Source: Mageeibacillus sp.
GTDB taxonomy: Bacteria; Bacillota; Clostridia; Saccharofermentanales; Saccharofermentanaceae
Length of the DNA stretch: 64,000 nucleotides
Direction: 5' to 3'
Assembly (NCBI GenBank): GCA_022484595.1
Contig: JAKVLB010000001.1
Span: 248,001 to 312,000 of the forward strand
Positions 25,120-36,562 of the stretch are shown here, piece after piece (position 1 is the first letter of the stretch; the number at the start of each line of letters is the position of its first letter). Under the pieces are notes generated by a model that was given only the letters and a program-made list of their open reading frames with translations, was not told the DNA's origin and did not search any database. A program made the translations under genes and the position numbers.

Positions 25120-26259
25120 TTACTCGTCCTCACCGGACCATTTGAGCCTTGACAGAACCCTGTAGTAATCAGTGCTTCCCCAGTCGTAAGGCACAGGGCA
25201 ATAATCATTACCCGGTCTTGTCGACGTCTGCGAAAACGGAATCACGTTCAGCTTATAGTCTACGCAACCTGTGCCGCCCGCGTCCATGATAAATTCGCAT
25301 TGAATTATAGCAGAATCAGGGTCACTTAGTGAGGTATTTCCACCAAAACAAAAGTTCGAAAGTGAATAGCATATAAACTTTCCGTTGTACTGTTCTATAG
25401 GCTGAAGTCTGTGAGGATGCGTGCCGATGACGATGTCCGCGCCGTGATCAATGAGACCGTGCGCCAGAGCAACCTGGTCCTGATTCGGTTCGTATGTGGC
25501 CTCAACTCCCCAGTGGCATGAAGCAATAACGATATCCGCGCCTTCATCGCGAAGCTCATCTATGGCATCATAGCCTTTCTGGGCATCTCCGCCGTTGCCT
25601 ATTCCGAACATTCCTATCTTTACGCCGTTCCCGGTCTCATATATCGCAGTGTAATCGGAATCACTCCATGTGATTCCGTATTCATCAAGATTGTCGCGGG
25701 TCTCATTCAGGCCCTCCTGCAGATAATCTCTCGTATGGTTATTAGCGAGATTTACCGCTTCAATACCCGCGTTATTGAGCATGGCAAGCCCTTCCGGCGC
25801 CATCTTGAAAACATACTGCTTGTCAGCATGCTCAGTGTTGTCAGTAACCGCTGTCTCCAGATTTGCAAGCGTCATATCATCGTTCTCGAAAATATCCCGG
25901 CAGTTCTTGAAGCAGTAATCGTAATCATTTCCTACTACCTCGTCAAACCCTGTCGCCGCCTGGGCATTGACATCTTCCGTCAAAGTCAGATCGCCCACGA
26001 ATGACACAAGAACACTCTTTCCGCCTGCCGACAGCTGCGCCTGTGTCTCAGCCCCCGTATCTGACGTCTGTTCCGTCGGGCTCTCACCGGATTCGGATTG
26101 TCCCGAAACAGTGTCAAGCACAACGGTGGTCTGCTCACCCGAGATGACATTCTCCATTCTTCCGCAGCCGCAGAGAACGCCTGTCGCAACACAGCAGACA
26201 AGCGCGGCGGCGGGCACTCTCACAGACAGATTAAAAGGCAGACAGAAGTATCTATGCAA
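25120..26259 (-). CDS. CapA/PgsA-like metallophosphatase-fold lipoprotein
   Basis: Exported lipoprotein (hydrophobic N-terminus ending near VLCGC) with the PGA_cap/CapA fold related to calcineurin-like phosphoesterases: SFVGDLTLTEDV, LANLETAVTD, NLANNHTRDYLQEGL, SCHWGVEATYEP, DIVIGTHPHRLQPIE, SLSNFCFGG. Relatives take part in poly-gamma-glutamate or capsule production, but no capB or capC genes are nearby, so only an envelope role is inferred. The start is the TTG at 26259, with AAAGGAAA about 12 bases upstream; an internal GTG nearer the signal peptide is an alternative. The pur promoter begins just past its stop. Confidence 0.83.
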   Translation of the reverse strand: MHRYFCLPFNLSVRVPAAALVCCVATGVLCGCGRMENVISGEQTTVVLDTVSGQSESGESPTEQTSDTGAETQAQLSAGGKSVLVSFVGDLTLTEDVNAQAATGFDEVVGNDYDYCFKNCRDIFENDDMTLANLETAVTDNTEHADKQYVFKMAPEGLAMLNNAGIEAVNLANNHTRDYLQEGLNETRDNLDEYGITWSDSDYTAIYETGNGVKIGMFGIGNGGDAQKGYDAIDELRDEGADIVIASCHWGVEATYEPNQDQVALAHGLIDHGADIVIGTHPHRLQPIEQYNGKFICYSLSNFCFGGNTSLSDPDSAIIQCEFIMDAGGTGCVDYKLNVIPFSQTSTRPGNDYCPVPYDWGSTDYYRVLSRLKWSGEDE

Positions 26260-26341
26260 GTTAAGAAATTTCCTTTCGCATAATCATTTACATTATAACA
26301 AAAAAAACGATTTTCCACGGTACATTAGGAACTGAACACAT

Positions 26342-26372
26342 AAAAAATCGGGCGGTTCAGCTCCGCCCGACT
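26342..26372 (-). terminator. Terminator after the TrpB2 gene
   Basis: On the minus strand TCGGGCGG, 7-base loop, CCGCCCGA followed by a T run (arms 26363-26370 and 26348-26355). Strong GC-rich stem. Confidence 0.9.
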
Positions 26373-26395
26373 CAAATTCAGATATTAACAGGAAA

Positions 26396-27760
26396 TCAGA
26401 CCTTCGGGCACTTTGCGACCGAAGCGGCGATCTCTTCGTCTGTAGGAACATAGTCAGACATCTTGCCGTCGTTATACTGCTGATACGCGACCATATCGAA
26501 ATATCCCGTTCCTGTAAGGCCGAACACGATGTTCTTTGCCTCGCCTGTCTCCTTGCACTTGAGTGCCTCATCTATCGCCACTCTGATTGCATGTGAACTC
26601 TCAGGTGCCGGAAGAATTCCCTCAACTCTTGCAAACATCTCTGCTGCCTCGAAAACGTCCGTCTGCTTTACTGACCTTGCCGTAAGCAAGCCGTCATCAT
26701 AGAGCTGCGATACAATCGAGCTCATTCCGTGATAACGCAGACCGCCCGCATGGTTAGGTGCAGGAATATAGCCGCTGCCGAGAGTATACATCTTGGCGAG
26801 AGGGCAAACCTTGCCTGTGTCGCAGAAGTCATAAGTATATGTTCCGCGTGTAAGGCTCGGGCATGAAGCCGGCTCAACCGCGATGATGTCGTAATCTGCT
26901 TCGCCTCTCAGCATCTGACCGACAAACGGTGAGATAAGACCTCCGAGATTCGATCCGCCGCCGGCGCAGCCGATAATCATATCAGCTTTGATGCCGTACT
27001 TGTCGAGCGCGGCCTTCGTCTCAAGGCCTATGACCGACTGATGGAGCAGAACCTGATTAAGAACAGAACCGAGAACATATCTGTAGCCCTCCTGCGAAGT
27101 TGCCGCTTCCACAGCCTCGGAAATAGCGCAGCCGAGTGAACCCGTTGTGCCCGGGAACTCCTCGTTGATCCTGCGTCCGACATTTGTCTCCATTGAAGGC
27201 GAAGGTGTGACCTTGGCGCCGTATGTTCTCATAACTTCACGTCTGAACGGCTTCTGCTCATAGGAGACCTTAACCATATAGACCTGGCAGTCAAGTCCCA
27301 GATAAGCCGTTGCCATAGACAGAGCGGTACCCCACTGTCCGGCGCCGGTCTCTGTGGTAACGCCCTTGAGGCCCTGCTTCTTGGCGTAATATGCCTGAGC
27401 AATTGCGGAATTAAGCTTATGTGAACCTGATGTATTGTTGCCCTCGAATTTGTAATAAATGTGAGCCGGTGTGCCGAGTGACTTCTCAAGGCAGTAAGCT
27501 CTTACAAGCGGAGAAGGTCTGTACATCTTATAGAAATCAAGAACCTCACCCGGAATATCAATATAAGCATGAGTGTTGTCCATCTCCTGTTTTGAAAGCT
27601 CTTCACAGAAAATAGGATAAAGTTCTTCAACAGCAAGAGGCTTGCCCGTGCCCGGATTAAGGAGCGGAGCCGGTTTATTCTTCATATCGGCACGGACATT
27701 GTACCAGGCTGAAGGGATTTCCTTCTCGGAAAGATAGATTTTGTAAGGTATATCAGACAT
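26396..27760 (-). CDS. Tryptophan synthase beta-like protein, TrpB2 type
   Basis: PLP enzyme of the TrpB2 subfamily, longer at the N-terminus than TrpB1. It has the PLP lysine in NNTSGSHKLNSAIAQAY, ETGAGQWGTALS, the glycine-rich phosphate loop GCAGGGSNLGG, and GILPAPESSHAI. TrpB2 enzymes condense indole with serine, often without a TrpA partner; a role in indole salvage is proposed for the family. No other trp genes lie here, so it works alone or in salvage. ATG 27760 has GAGAGGAG upstream, and a terminator follows the gene. Confidence 0.93.
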   Translation of the reverse strand: MSDIPYKIYLSEKEIPSAWYNVRADMKNKPAPLLNPGTGKPLAVEELYPIFCEELSKQEMDNTHAYIDIPGEVLDFYKMYRPSPLVRAYCLEKSLGTPAHIYYKFEGNNTSGSHKLNSAIAQAYYAKKQGLKGVTTETGAGQWGTALSMATAYLGLDCQVYMVKVSYEQKPFRREVMRTYGAKVTPSPSMETNVGRRINEEFPGTTGSLGCAISEAVEAATSQEGYRYVLGSVLNQVLLHQSVIGLETKAALDKYGIKADMIIGCAGGGSNLGGLISPFVGQMLRGEADYDIIAVEPASCPSLTRGTYTYDFCDTGKVCPLAKMYTLGSGYIPAPNHAGGLRYHGMSSIVSQLYDDGLLTARSVKQTDVFEAAEMFARVEGILPAPESSHAIRVAIDEALKCKETGEAKNIVFGLTGTGYFDMVAYQQYNDGKMSDYVPTDEEIAASVAKCPKV

Positions 27761-27850
27761 ATCAAGTCTCCTCTCAAATTTTTACTTCAACATTATAACC
27801 GATTGAAATCAAATTTGTTAGATTGATATCCGGGATTGCAATAATATCGC

Positions 27851-28021
27851 TCAGAAACCCATTTTCGCTGTCAGGTCGCCAAGGCTCTTGTCGTGCTGTT
27901 CCCGTGATATCGCGTGATGCTCGAGAAAAGTATCGAGAAGCTCCTTCTCGTTTATATACAGCTGTCTGCGCTTGTCGTCATCGGAAAGACTGTCCCAATC
28001 TGCCTGTACAAAAGTGCCCAC
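27851..28021 (-). CDS. Small acidic helical protein with GTG start
   Basis: A 56-residue protein, starting MGTFVQADWDSLSDDDKR and ending SLGDLTAKMGF. It begins with GTG, preceded by GAGGGTGAGAAAC (ribosome site GAGGG 8 bases upstream). The sequence is strongly charged and predicted helical, with no cysteine or membrane segment. Codon use and the clear ribosome site argue for a real gene. It lies upstream of the TrpB2 gene on the same strand with a gap of about 90 bases. I do not recognise a family. Confidence 0.65.
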   Translation of the reverse strand: MGTFVQADWDSLSDDDKRRQLYINEKELLDTFLEHHAISREQHDKSLGDLTAKMGF

Positions 28022-28154
28022 GTTTCTCACCCTCTTCTAACCGGTATTTTGAACGTTATACCAAACAATCCAGATAAAAACAAACTAAAAGTGCTTATCC
28101 GGTGCAAATATGTTAAACTCATCATTTAATAAAACTATATACAGAAGGCAATAT

Positions 28155-29204
28155 ATGAAGACACATGACTTTTATTATGATTTACCCGAAGAACTGATAG
28201 CTCAGGTACCGATTAAGGAACGCACGGCTTCAAGACTTCTGGTGCTCGACAAGAACACCGGAGAGACAGAAGACAGGCATTTCTCTGACCTTCCGGAATA
28301 TCTTCACAAAGGCGACGTGCTCGTTATTAACAACACAAGAGTAATTCCTGCCAGACTTCTCGGCAGCCGCGCTGACACCGGAAGTCCGGTAGAGCTTCTG
28401 CTCCTGAAGAGAATCGACGACAACCATTGGGAGACGCTCGCGCGCCCCGGCAAGAAAATAAGAGAAGGCCGCAAAATGGTTTTCATAAAAGATGTACTTG
28501 AGGCCGAATGCGAGCAGGTCCTTGACAACGGCAACCGCATAATCAGATTCGACTATGACGGCATCTGGGAGGAAATCCTGGACAAAGCCGGCACTGTACC
28601 GCTTCCTCCGTATATTCACGAGAAACTCGATGACCCTGAGCGCTACCAGACGGTCTATAACAAGGATCCGGGTTCTGCCGCAGCACCTACTGCAGGGCTT
28701 CATTTCACCAAAGAACTCCTGCAAAGCCTTAAGGACAGCGGCATAGAGATTGCCGAGCTGACGCTCCATGTAGGTCTCGGAACATTCAGACCTGTCAAGG
28801 AAGACGACATAATGAACCACGAGATGCATTCAGAGTGGTACGATTTTCCTAAGGAAGCTTCAGATATTGTCAGGAAGGCACGCGCTGAAGGCAGACGAAT
28901 CATCTCTGTCGGAACCACATCAACAAGAACACTTGAGGCAGTAGCAAAGGATGACCCTGAGATGATGCCTCACTCCGGATACACACAGATTTTCATTTAT
29001 CCGGGATTTGAATTTAAGTGCGTGGATTCGCTCATCACAAATTTCCATCTTCCCGAATCGACTCTTATCATGCTGGTGTCGGCACTTGCCGGACGCGAGC
29101 ATGTCCTTGAAGCCTATAAACACGCGGTCGAGAACAGATACCGTTTCTTCTCTTTCGGTGACGCGATGTTCATAACAGACCTTCATTACGCAAAAAAAAG
29201 ATAA
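28155..29204 (+). CDS. queA: S-adenosylmethionine:tRNA ribosyltransferase-isomerase QueA
   Basis: Makes epoxyqueuosine in tRNA by moving the ribosyl part of SAM onto preQ1. It begins MKTHDFYYDLPEELIAQ, a family hallmark, with LVINNTRVIPARL, GSAAAPTAGLHFT, LHVGLGTFRPV and ISVGTTSTRTLE. ATG 28155 is chosen because the family start matches it and AGAAGG lies before it; the upstream ATG at 28110 gives an unrelated extension. It is followed by tgt, the enzyme that acts before it in queuosine synthesis. Confidence 0.96.
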   Translation: MKTHDFYYDLPEELIAQVPIKERTASRLLVLDKNTGETEDRHFSDLPEYLHKGDVLVINNTRVIPARLLGSRADTGSPVELLLLKRIDDNHWETLARPGKKIREGRKMVFIKDVLEAECEQVLDNGNRIIRFDYDGIWEEILDKAGTVPLPPYIHEKLDDPERYQTVYNKDPGSAAAPTAGLHFTKELLQSLKDSGIEIAELTLHVGLGTFRPVKEDDIMNHEMHSEWYDFPKEASDIVRKARAEGRRIISVGTTSTRTLEAVAKDDPEMMPHSGYTQIFIYPGFEFKCVDSLITNFHLPESTLIMLVSALAGREHVLEAYKHAVENRYRFFSFGDAMFITDLHYAKKR

Positions 29205-29235
29205 CAGCTGCGGCACTATCAAAAATAAGGATTAA

Positions 29236-30913
<1,678 letters not shown>

Positions 30914-30917
<4 letters not shown>

Positions 30918-31864
30918 AGAAAGCTTCTCTCCATTCTTATAAGAACTCCGGTGTAATTATCCTGTTTGGGATTCTTCTTAGACTTGATTGCAAGCTTTAA
31001 ACGTTGTGCCGAAGACGCGGCGGAATACTGAGAAGAGACCTGCTTGCAGAGTTTGCTCGCTGACACAGTGTCGGTAACGCCGTCGGAGCAGACCAGGATA
31101 ATATCATCTTCGTAAAGTCTTATCGGGGAATCAGTATGAAGAACCCTGCAGTTGACATTCCCGATGAAATCAACCAGTGCGCGGGCACGGTTGTTGATAT
31201 AGGCATCGTGAGTGCTCATACCGCCTTCAGCCATCTTGCGGATCAGAAGAAAAATATAGTTCTGCTTCGGATTAAGAACCGTCGCTCTGCCGCCTCTTAT
31301 CAGGATAATATTGCTGTCGCCGACGCTGTAAAAATTCATAAAATTGTCTTTGATCTGTACCATAACAAGAGTCGCACCGCTGCCGAGATGATAATTCTCA
31401 TACACCTCGTCTGATATCTTGCGGATAATTTCCGCGTTCTTCACGTTATCATCAAAATCAATAGGATGAAGTTCCCTGAGTCTGTCTGTCACATATCTGG
31501 ATATAACCTCACCGTAGGCAAGGCCTCCCATTCCGTCGGACACGGCGACAGCGACACCGTGATCCAGATAATCCGACATCGGTGATATGAGGATTGAATC
31601 CTCCTGCTCGTCTCTCCTGCCTTTCTCATAGAAATAGGCGATATCACATAGCAGGAAGTCATCGTTCTTACGGTCGATTTTGTTCTTAAGCTTGAGTACG
31701 TTTATGAGTATTACCATCACGATATACAGGAATGCGGCAAGTGCAACCATAAACAGCACACCTGCAACATTAAGCATCTCGGATAACCGCTCGGGTAATA
31801 TCGTAAAATCATACATCGCTTCCGGAACTGCCCTCCACATCATCTGCTGTTTTGCCGTCATCAC
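30914..31864 (-). CDS. Membrane-anchored PP2C-family protein phosphatase
   Basis: One membrane helix near the N-terminus (VLFMVALAAFLYIVMVIL) anchors a cytosolic PP2C domain. Metal-binding motifs are seen: GRRDEQEDS, AVSDGMGGLAYGE, SVGDSNIIL, LVCSDGVTD and PKQDNYTGV. It would dephosphorylate Ser/Thr on proteins, but no Hanks-type kinase is in the window. The longest frame overlaps the upstream membrane gene by 56 bases; ATG 31816 (MYDFTILPE) would give an 8-base overlap and is an equally good start. It belongs to the topA-trmFO transcription unit. Confidence 0.88.
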
Positions 31865-32783
31865 TTCCGCCGCTTTCCTCCGTATCGGCGGAAGGCATAT
31901 ATTTTCTTATAAGTCCGCCGGCGTAGTAAGCATTCATGTACTGAACGAAAGCTATCATGATAAAAAGATACAGGAAGACATAAAGTCCCAGCGTAAGATA
32001 AGACGTATACATCAGAAGAATAAACGGAACGACAAGGCACAGAATTATATCAAGAATGACAATAACCGCGCTCGTTCCAAAACTGAGCAGGAAGAAAATA
32101 AAAGCATTCCTGTATATTTTGCGCAGAGGCAGCGAGCGTGACACCATAATCTGATAAACCAGATTCTGGATAAACATAAACACTACAAGCAATACAATAA
32201 AGAGCGTTCCGATAAACCAGCCTGCCGCTGTACCGAGATTGACATAGAAACCTATTGCAAGAAGGCACACGGCTGTCACAACGAGAGAAACGAGCATTGC
32301 GCCAAGAGACTGCTTAACGTTCTCGGCGACACCCTGCTTGAAATCCTGGAAAACAGAGATACCGCTCTGTCTTCTTATGTTGCGGTAGATTTGAGAAAAT
32401 CCCGCCTGGAACGGGCCTACGCAGATAAGACAGCTCGACACAAAGAACATCACTACGCAAAGCACAAGCAGGAAATAGAGCTGATACGCGGCATCCTCGC
32501 CTGCTATATCGTTCGCCAGCGACTGCTGTCCGTAGATTCCGAGACTCACCATGTAGTTCACAAAATTATCAATCTCAAGGTTGGAACTTATCTTCGGCAG
32601 AAAGTAAACCGTATAGAAATAAGCTATGACCATAGCCGGTATATTGAATACCACCGTCAGCATGTTGGTCGCCATTATCTGAAGAATATGCGTCCAGAAC
32701 GTCGAAAAAAATGTGTAGACGCTTCCGTGTTCCTCTTCGACGTAATCAACGTCTGTAACCTTTTTTTGCTTGAAAATTGACAT
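31809..32783 (-). CDS. YesL/DUF624-like integral membrane protein
   Basis: 324 residues with about six membrane helices. The segment CVGPFQAGFSQIYRNIRRQ and VFQDFKQGVAENVKQ resembles DUF624 (YesL) proteins, which are often linked to carbohydrate uptake but have no proven activity. The C-terminal tail is Ser/Gly/Asp-rich and cytosolic. Its ATG directly follows the trmFO stop (TAAATG), and its end overlaps the PP2C gene, so all are translated together. A role as membrane partner of the phosphatase is inference. Confidence 0.78.
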   Translation of the reverse strand: MSIFKQKKVTDVDYVEEEHGSVYTFFSTFWTHILQIMATNMLTVVFNIPAMVIAYFYTVYFLPKISSNLEIDNFVNYMVSLGIYGQQSLANDIAGEDAAYQLYFLLVLCVVMFFVSSCLICVGPFQAGFSQIYRNIRRQSGISVFQDFKQGVAENVKQSLGAMLVSLVVTAVCLLAIGFYVNLGTAAGWFIGTLFIVLLVVFMFIQNLVYQIMVSRSLPLRKIYRNAFIFFLLSFGTSAVIVILDIILCLVVPFILLMYTSYLTLGLYVFLYLFIMIAFVQYMNAYYAGGLIRKYMPSADTEESGGSDDGKTADDVEGSSGSDV

Positions 32784-34139
32784 TTAAGATTTCTGCTCCT
32801 GATTTCTGATTTTACTTATTGTATCCGCAAATCTGTCTATTTGTTCAAGTGAACGTGTGGCAATCGCATAATTCTTATCTTTCTTCGAAGTTTTTCCGCG
32901 GAATTTACCTGCAATCGGCGCAACAATTCCGAAGTTCGCATTCATGGGCACGAATCTCTTTACGTTCGGGTCGGATACATAGAGCGCCATAGAGCCTATT
33001 ACGGTCTGCGCGTCCGGTTCAAACTCACATTCTTTTCCGAGTGCTTCGAGCCCGGCATAATAACCTGCCAGAAGTCCCGACGCTGTTGATTCAATATATC
33101 CCTCGACGCCTGTTATCTGTCCCGCGAAAAAAATACCCGGCATTCTGCGCAGAGAGTAATGCGGCGTAAGATTATCCGGCGAATTAAGATAGGTGTTTCT
33201 GTGCATAACTCCCATTCGGTAATACTCAGCATTCTCAAGTCCGGGAATCATTCCGAACACACGTTTCTGCTCCGGCCATTTAAGTCTTGTCTGGAACCCT
33301 ACGAGATTGTACATGGTTTTCGCACGGTCATCCTGCCTGAGCTGCAGGCAGGCATACGGCTCTTCGCCGGTATTAGGGTCAACAAGTCCGACCGGCTTGA
33401 GCGGTCCGAATCTCATGGTGTCTTCTCCGCGCGTTGCCATAGTCTCAATGGGCATACAGCCTTCAAAGACAATCTCCTTGTCAAAATTAGCAACATCTGC
33501 TCTCTTCGCCGTAACCAGTTCATTCCTGAAAGCAATGTACTCTTCCCTGTTCATCGGGCAGTTGATATAGTCATCGCCGCCTTTGCCATACCTTGAAGCC
33601 CTGAAAGCCTTGCTCATATCAATTGATTCAGCCTTGACGATAGGTGCTGCCGCATCAAAGAAATGAAGGTCATCCCCGCCGGTAAGTCTCACAATGTCTT
33701 CATAAAGATCGCCTGCAGTAAGAGGTCCTGTGGCAACAACCGTAATACCGTCTCTCGGAACCTGCTTTACCTCGCCGCTGATAACGGTTATAAGCGTGTT
33801 GCTTCTGATTCTCTCTGTTATATATCCTGAAAACTCATCTCTGTCCACCGCCAGCGCGCCTCCGGCCGGAACCTGCGCTTTATCTGCTGATTCCATAATG
33901 AGCGAGCCCAGTCTGCGAAGTTCCTCCTTGAGCAGGCCGACGGCATTCTCAATGTTCGCTGCACGAAGCGAATTGCTGCAGACCAGTTCGGCAAAGCCGT
34001 CGCTGTGATGTGCCGGACTCTTCATCTCCGGCTTCATCTCGTAAAGCTTCACCCGTATTCCGAATGACGCCAGAAGATTTGCGGCCTCACAGCCCGCGAG
34101 TCCCGCGCCGATTACATTGACTTCAGCAATATCACTCAT
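32784..34139 (-). CDS. trmFO: Folate/FAD-dependent tRNA m5U54 methyltransferase TrmFO
   Basis: Methylates U54 in the T-loop of tRNA using methylene-THF and FADH2. The FAD Rossmann start is VNVIGAGLAGCEAANLL; SPAHHSDGFAELVCSNSLRA is characteristic; VATGPLTAGDL and the late GIFFAGQITGVEGYIESTASGLLAG complete the flavoprotein signature. 451 residues is normal. The ATG overlaps the topA end by 8 bases, the common Firmicutes order topA-trmFO. Confidence 0.96.
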   Translation of the reverse strand: MSDIAEVNVIGAGLAGCEAANLLASFGIRVKLYEMKPEMKSPAHHSDGFAELVCSNSLRAANIENAVGLLKEELRRLGSLIMESADKAQVPAGGALAVDRDEFSGYITERIRSNTLITVISGEVKQVPRDGITVVATGPLTAGDLYEDIVRLTGGDDLHFFDAAAPIVKAESIDMSKAFRASRYGKGGDDYINCPMNREEYIAFRNELVTAKRADVANFDKEIVFEGCMPIETMATRGEDTMRFGPLKPVGLVDPNTGEEPYACLQLRQDDRAKTMYNLVGFQTRLKWPEQKRVFGMIPGLENAEYYRMGVMHRNTYLNSPDNLTPHYSLRRMPGIFFAGQITGVEGYIESTASGLLAGYYAGLEALGKECEFEPDAQTVIGSMALYVSDPNVKRFVPMNANFGIVAPIAGKFRGKTSKKDKNYAIATRSLEQIDRFADTISKIRNQEQKS

Positions 34140-36306
34140 TTACTTCAGCTCCGTCTCCATCATCCTTTTTCTTCCTCTGATTTGTAATGCAGTCCCTGTT
34201 GGAACACTTTGGATAAGCTTTCTTTCCATAATGCTTCAATACCATATACGCGCCGCAGGTCGGGCAGGTCTTGCCTTCAATCGGAAGATCCCACGATATG
34301 AAACCGCATTCCGGATCACTCCCCTTCTTGTCGCATGTGTAGAACAGCTTGCCCTTATACTTCTTGGAACGGTGAGACAGAAGTCCGGAACCGCATATCG
34401 GGCACTTGCCCTTGGCTGCAATCTCAATATTCTTGGTGTAATTACATGTCGGAAAATTTGAGCACGCAATAAACTTGCCGTAACGACCTTCCTTGATTAC
34501 CAGTTCCCCGCCGCAAAGCGGGCACTCTTCGCCGGTCTTCTCCGGTTCTATCTCAATCTTGGCGATAGACTCTGAAGCAGCCTTAAGCTGTTCTTCGAAT
34601 CTGGGATAAAAATCACTCAGGACCTTCTCCCACCTTACTTCTCCCTCTTCAACCTTATCAAGACTGCTCTCCATGCCGGCCGTAAAGCTGACATCCACAA
34701 TCTCCGAAAAGTTCTCCGCAAGCATATTTGTCACGAGCTTCCCCAGGTCGGTAATCTTAAGCATCCTGCCTTCCTTCTCAATATACTGTCTGTCAAGTAT
34801 TGTAGAGATGGTAGGCGCATATGTTGAAGGACGGCCAATACCGTTCTCTTCCATCGCCTTGATAAGCGTTGCTTCGGTGTAATGTGAAGGCGGAGTCGTA
34901 AACTTCTGAGTACCGGTAACGTCAAGGTTTCTAAGCTGCTGATTATCATTCAGCGCCGGCAGCTTTGCTTTGGAATTGTCCTCGTCATCGGCCTTCTCGC
35001 TTCCTTCTTCTTCAATATCCGAGTATAGAACAAGGAATCCCTTGAACGTGATCGTCTCTCCGTTAGTCCTGAACACCTGTCTACCGCAGACAGCCTCAAC
35101 TGAAACAGTATCAACCCTTGCTGCCGCCATCTGTGTCGCAAGGAATCTGTCCCAGATAAGCGAATAGAGCTTGAACTGATCCGATGTCAGAGAATCTCTG
35201 ATATCCTTCGGATCCAGATCAAAATGCGTCGGACGTATTGCCTCGTGCGCATCCTGCGCAGTGTTCTTGTTCTTATATGTCCTTCTGTAGCCGGCGAGAT
35301 ACTCCTTACCGAATCTCTCGGCGATAAGACTCTTCGCCGACTCGTAAGCCTCGTCAGAAATTCTGACGGAATCTGTTCTGATATATGACACAAGCGCTGT
35401 CTGTCCTGCGCCCTTTACCTCAACGCCCTCATAAAGCTGCTGCGCCACCGACATTGTCTTCTTTGATGAGAACCCCAGTCTCCTGGAAGCTTCCTGCTGC
35501 AGAGTTGATGTGGTAAACGGCGGATAAGGATTGCGCTCGCGATTGCCTTTCTTTACCGAAGTAACGACAAAATCGTGTCCCTTTACTTCACTCAGCACTG
35601 CATTCGCTTCATCTTCACAAGTCAGCTTGACTCTTGATGTCTTACCCTTGCCGCCTTCAGATTCATTAACGCCGTAGTAGCTCATGAGAAATTTGTCCGC
35701 TGCCTTATCAGGCGTAACAAGTGCCTTAACAAGCCAGAATTCCTCGGGCTGGAATCTGTCTATCTCGGCGTCTCTGTCCATAACAATCTTGGTGGCAACC
35801 GACTGTACTCTTCCGGCTGACAGACCCTTTCTGATTTTCTTCCAGAGAAGCGGGCTTAACTGATAACCTACAAGTCTGTCAAGAATTCTTCTTGCCTGCT
35901 GCGCGTCCGCCAGATTCATATTAATGGTTCTCGGATGTTCAATTGCTTCCTTGACCGCATGCTTCGTAATCTCATTAAATGTTATTCTGCAGCAGGAATC
36001 AGGATCAATCTTCAACACCTTCGCCAGATGCCATGCAATCGCTTCTCCCTCACGGTCGGGGTCGGTCGCGAGGAAAATCTCGTCGCTGTCCGCAGCCAGA
36101 GTCTTAAGATCCTTTACAACCTTCTCCTTTCCTTTCATTGTGATATACAGAGGTTTGAAATTATTCTTAACATCAACTCCCAGGTTGCTTGAAGGCAAAT
36201 CCCTTATATGTCCAAGCGACGCGGTAATCTGATAATCCGGACCAAGGTATCTTCCTATAGTCTTTGACTTCGCCGGAGACTCCACTATAACTAACTTTCT
36301 TCCCAT
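34132..36306 (-). CDS. topA: DNA topoisomerase I
   Basis: Type IA topoisomerase that relaxes negative supercoils. The TOPRIM domain starts KLVIVESPAKSKTI and has DPDREGEAIAWH; the active tyrosine is about Y308 in VSYIRTDSVRIS; GRPSTYAPTI follows. Three C-terminal zinc fingers are visible (CPLCGG...C-C, CPICGSG..., CPTCGAY...CSNRDC) and the tail is Lys/Asp-rich. 724 residues is typical. It heads an operon with trmFO, a membrane protein and two PP2C-like genes, and has a good promoter upstream. Confidence 0.97.
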   Translation of the reverse strand: MGRKLVIVESPAKSKTIGRYLGPDYQITASLGHIRDLPSSNLGVDVKNNFKPLYITMKGKEKVVKDLKTLAADSDEIFLATDPDREGEAIAWHLAKVLKIDPDSCCRITFNEITKHAVKEAIEHPRTINMNLADAQQARRILDRLVGYQLSPLLWKKIRKGLSAGRVQSVATKIVMDRDAEIDRFQPEEFWLVKALVTPDKAADKFLMSYYGVNESEGGKGKTSRVKLTCEDEANAVLSEVKGHDFVVTSVKKGNRERNPYPPFTTSTLQQEASRRLGFSSKKTMSVAQQLYEGVEVKGAGQTALVSYIRTDSVRISDEAYESAKSLIAERFGKEYLAGYRRTYKNKNTAQDAHEAIRPTHFDLDPKDIRDSLTSDQFKLYSLIWDRFLATQMAAARVDTVSVEAVCGRQVFRTNGETITFKGFLVLYSDIEEEGSEKADDEDNSKAKLPALNDNQQLRNLDVTGTQKFTTPPSHYTEATLIKAMEENGIGRPSTYAPTISTILDRQYIEKEGRMLKITDLGKLVTNMLAENFSEIVDVSFTAGMESSLDKVEEGEVRWEKVLSDFYPRFEEQLKAASESIAKIEIEPEKTGEECPLCGGELVIKEGRYGKFIACSNFPTCNYTKNIEIAAKGKCPICGSGLLSHRSKKYKGKLFYTCDKKGSDPECGFISWDLPIEGKTCPTCGAYMVLKHYGKKAYPKCSNRDCITNQRKKKDDGDGAEVNE

Positions 36307-36377
36307 GACATCTGCCCTTCTGTCACTTCATGCCTTTATGGCGCAAGCAACGTATCGAAAATGTATTTTGCTACTTA

Positions 36378-36406
36378 TATATAAAACATCATTATACAAT
36401 TGTCAA
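36378..36406 (-). promoter_or_regulatory. topA: Putative promoter of topA
   Basis: On the minus strand TTGACA (36406-36401), a 17-base spacer and TATATA (36383-36378), about 70 bases before the topA ATG. The -35 and spacing match the consensus; a second TATAAT lies within the spacer. Confidence 0.6.
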
Positions 36407-36481
36407 AGGACATTTTGTCTTCACCAGACGCATAAATGGCGATAAACACAATGTACGGCGCATGACGCGGTCTTAGCATCC

Positions 36482-36510
36482 TTTCAAAATTCCTCCCGTT
36501 ACTGTAAAAT
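36482..36510 (+). promoter_or_regulatory. larA: Putative promoter of larA
   Basis: TTTCAA at 36482-36487, a 17-base spacer and TAAAAT at 36505-36510, about 52 bases before the larA ATG. Confidence 0.45.
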
Positions 36511-36562
36511 AGTCGCGGTGCCGGGCATACCGGCATTAATAAATTCAAAAGAGAACCGGCAT

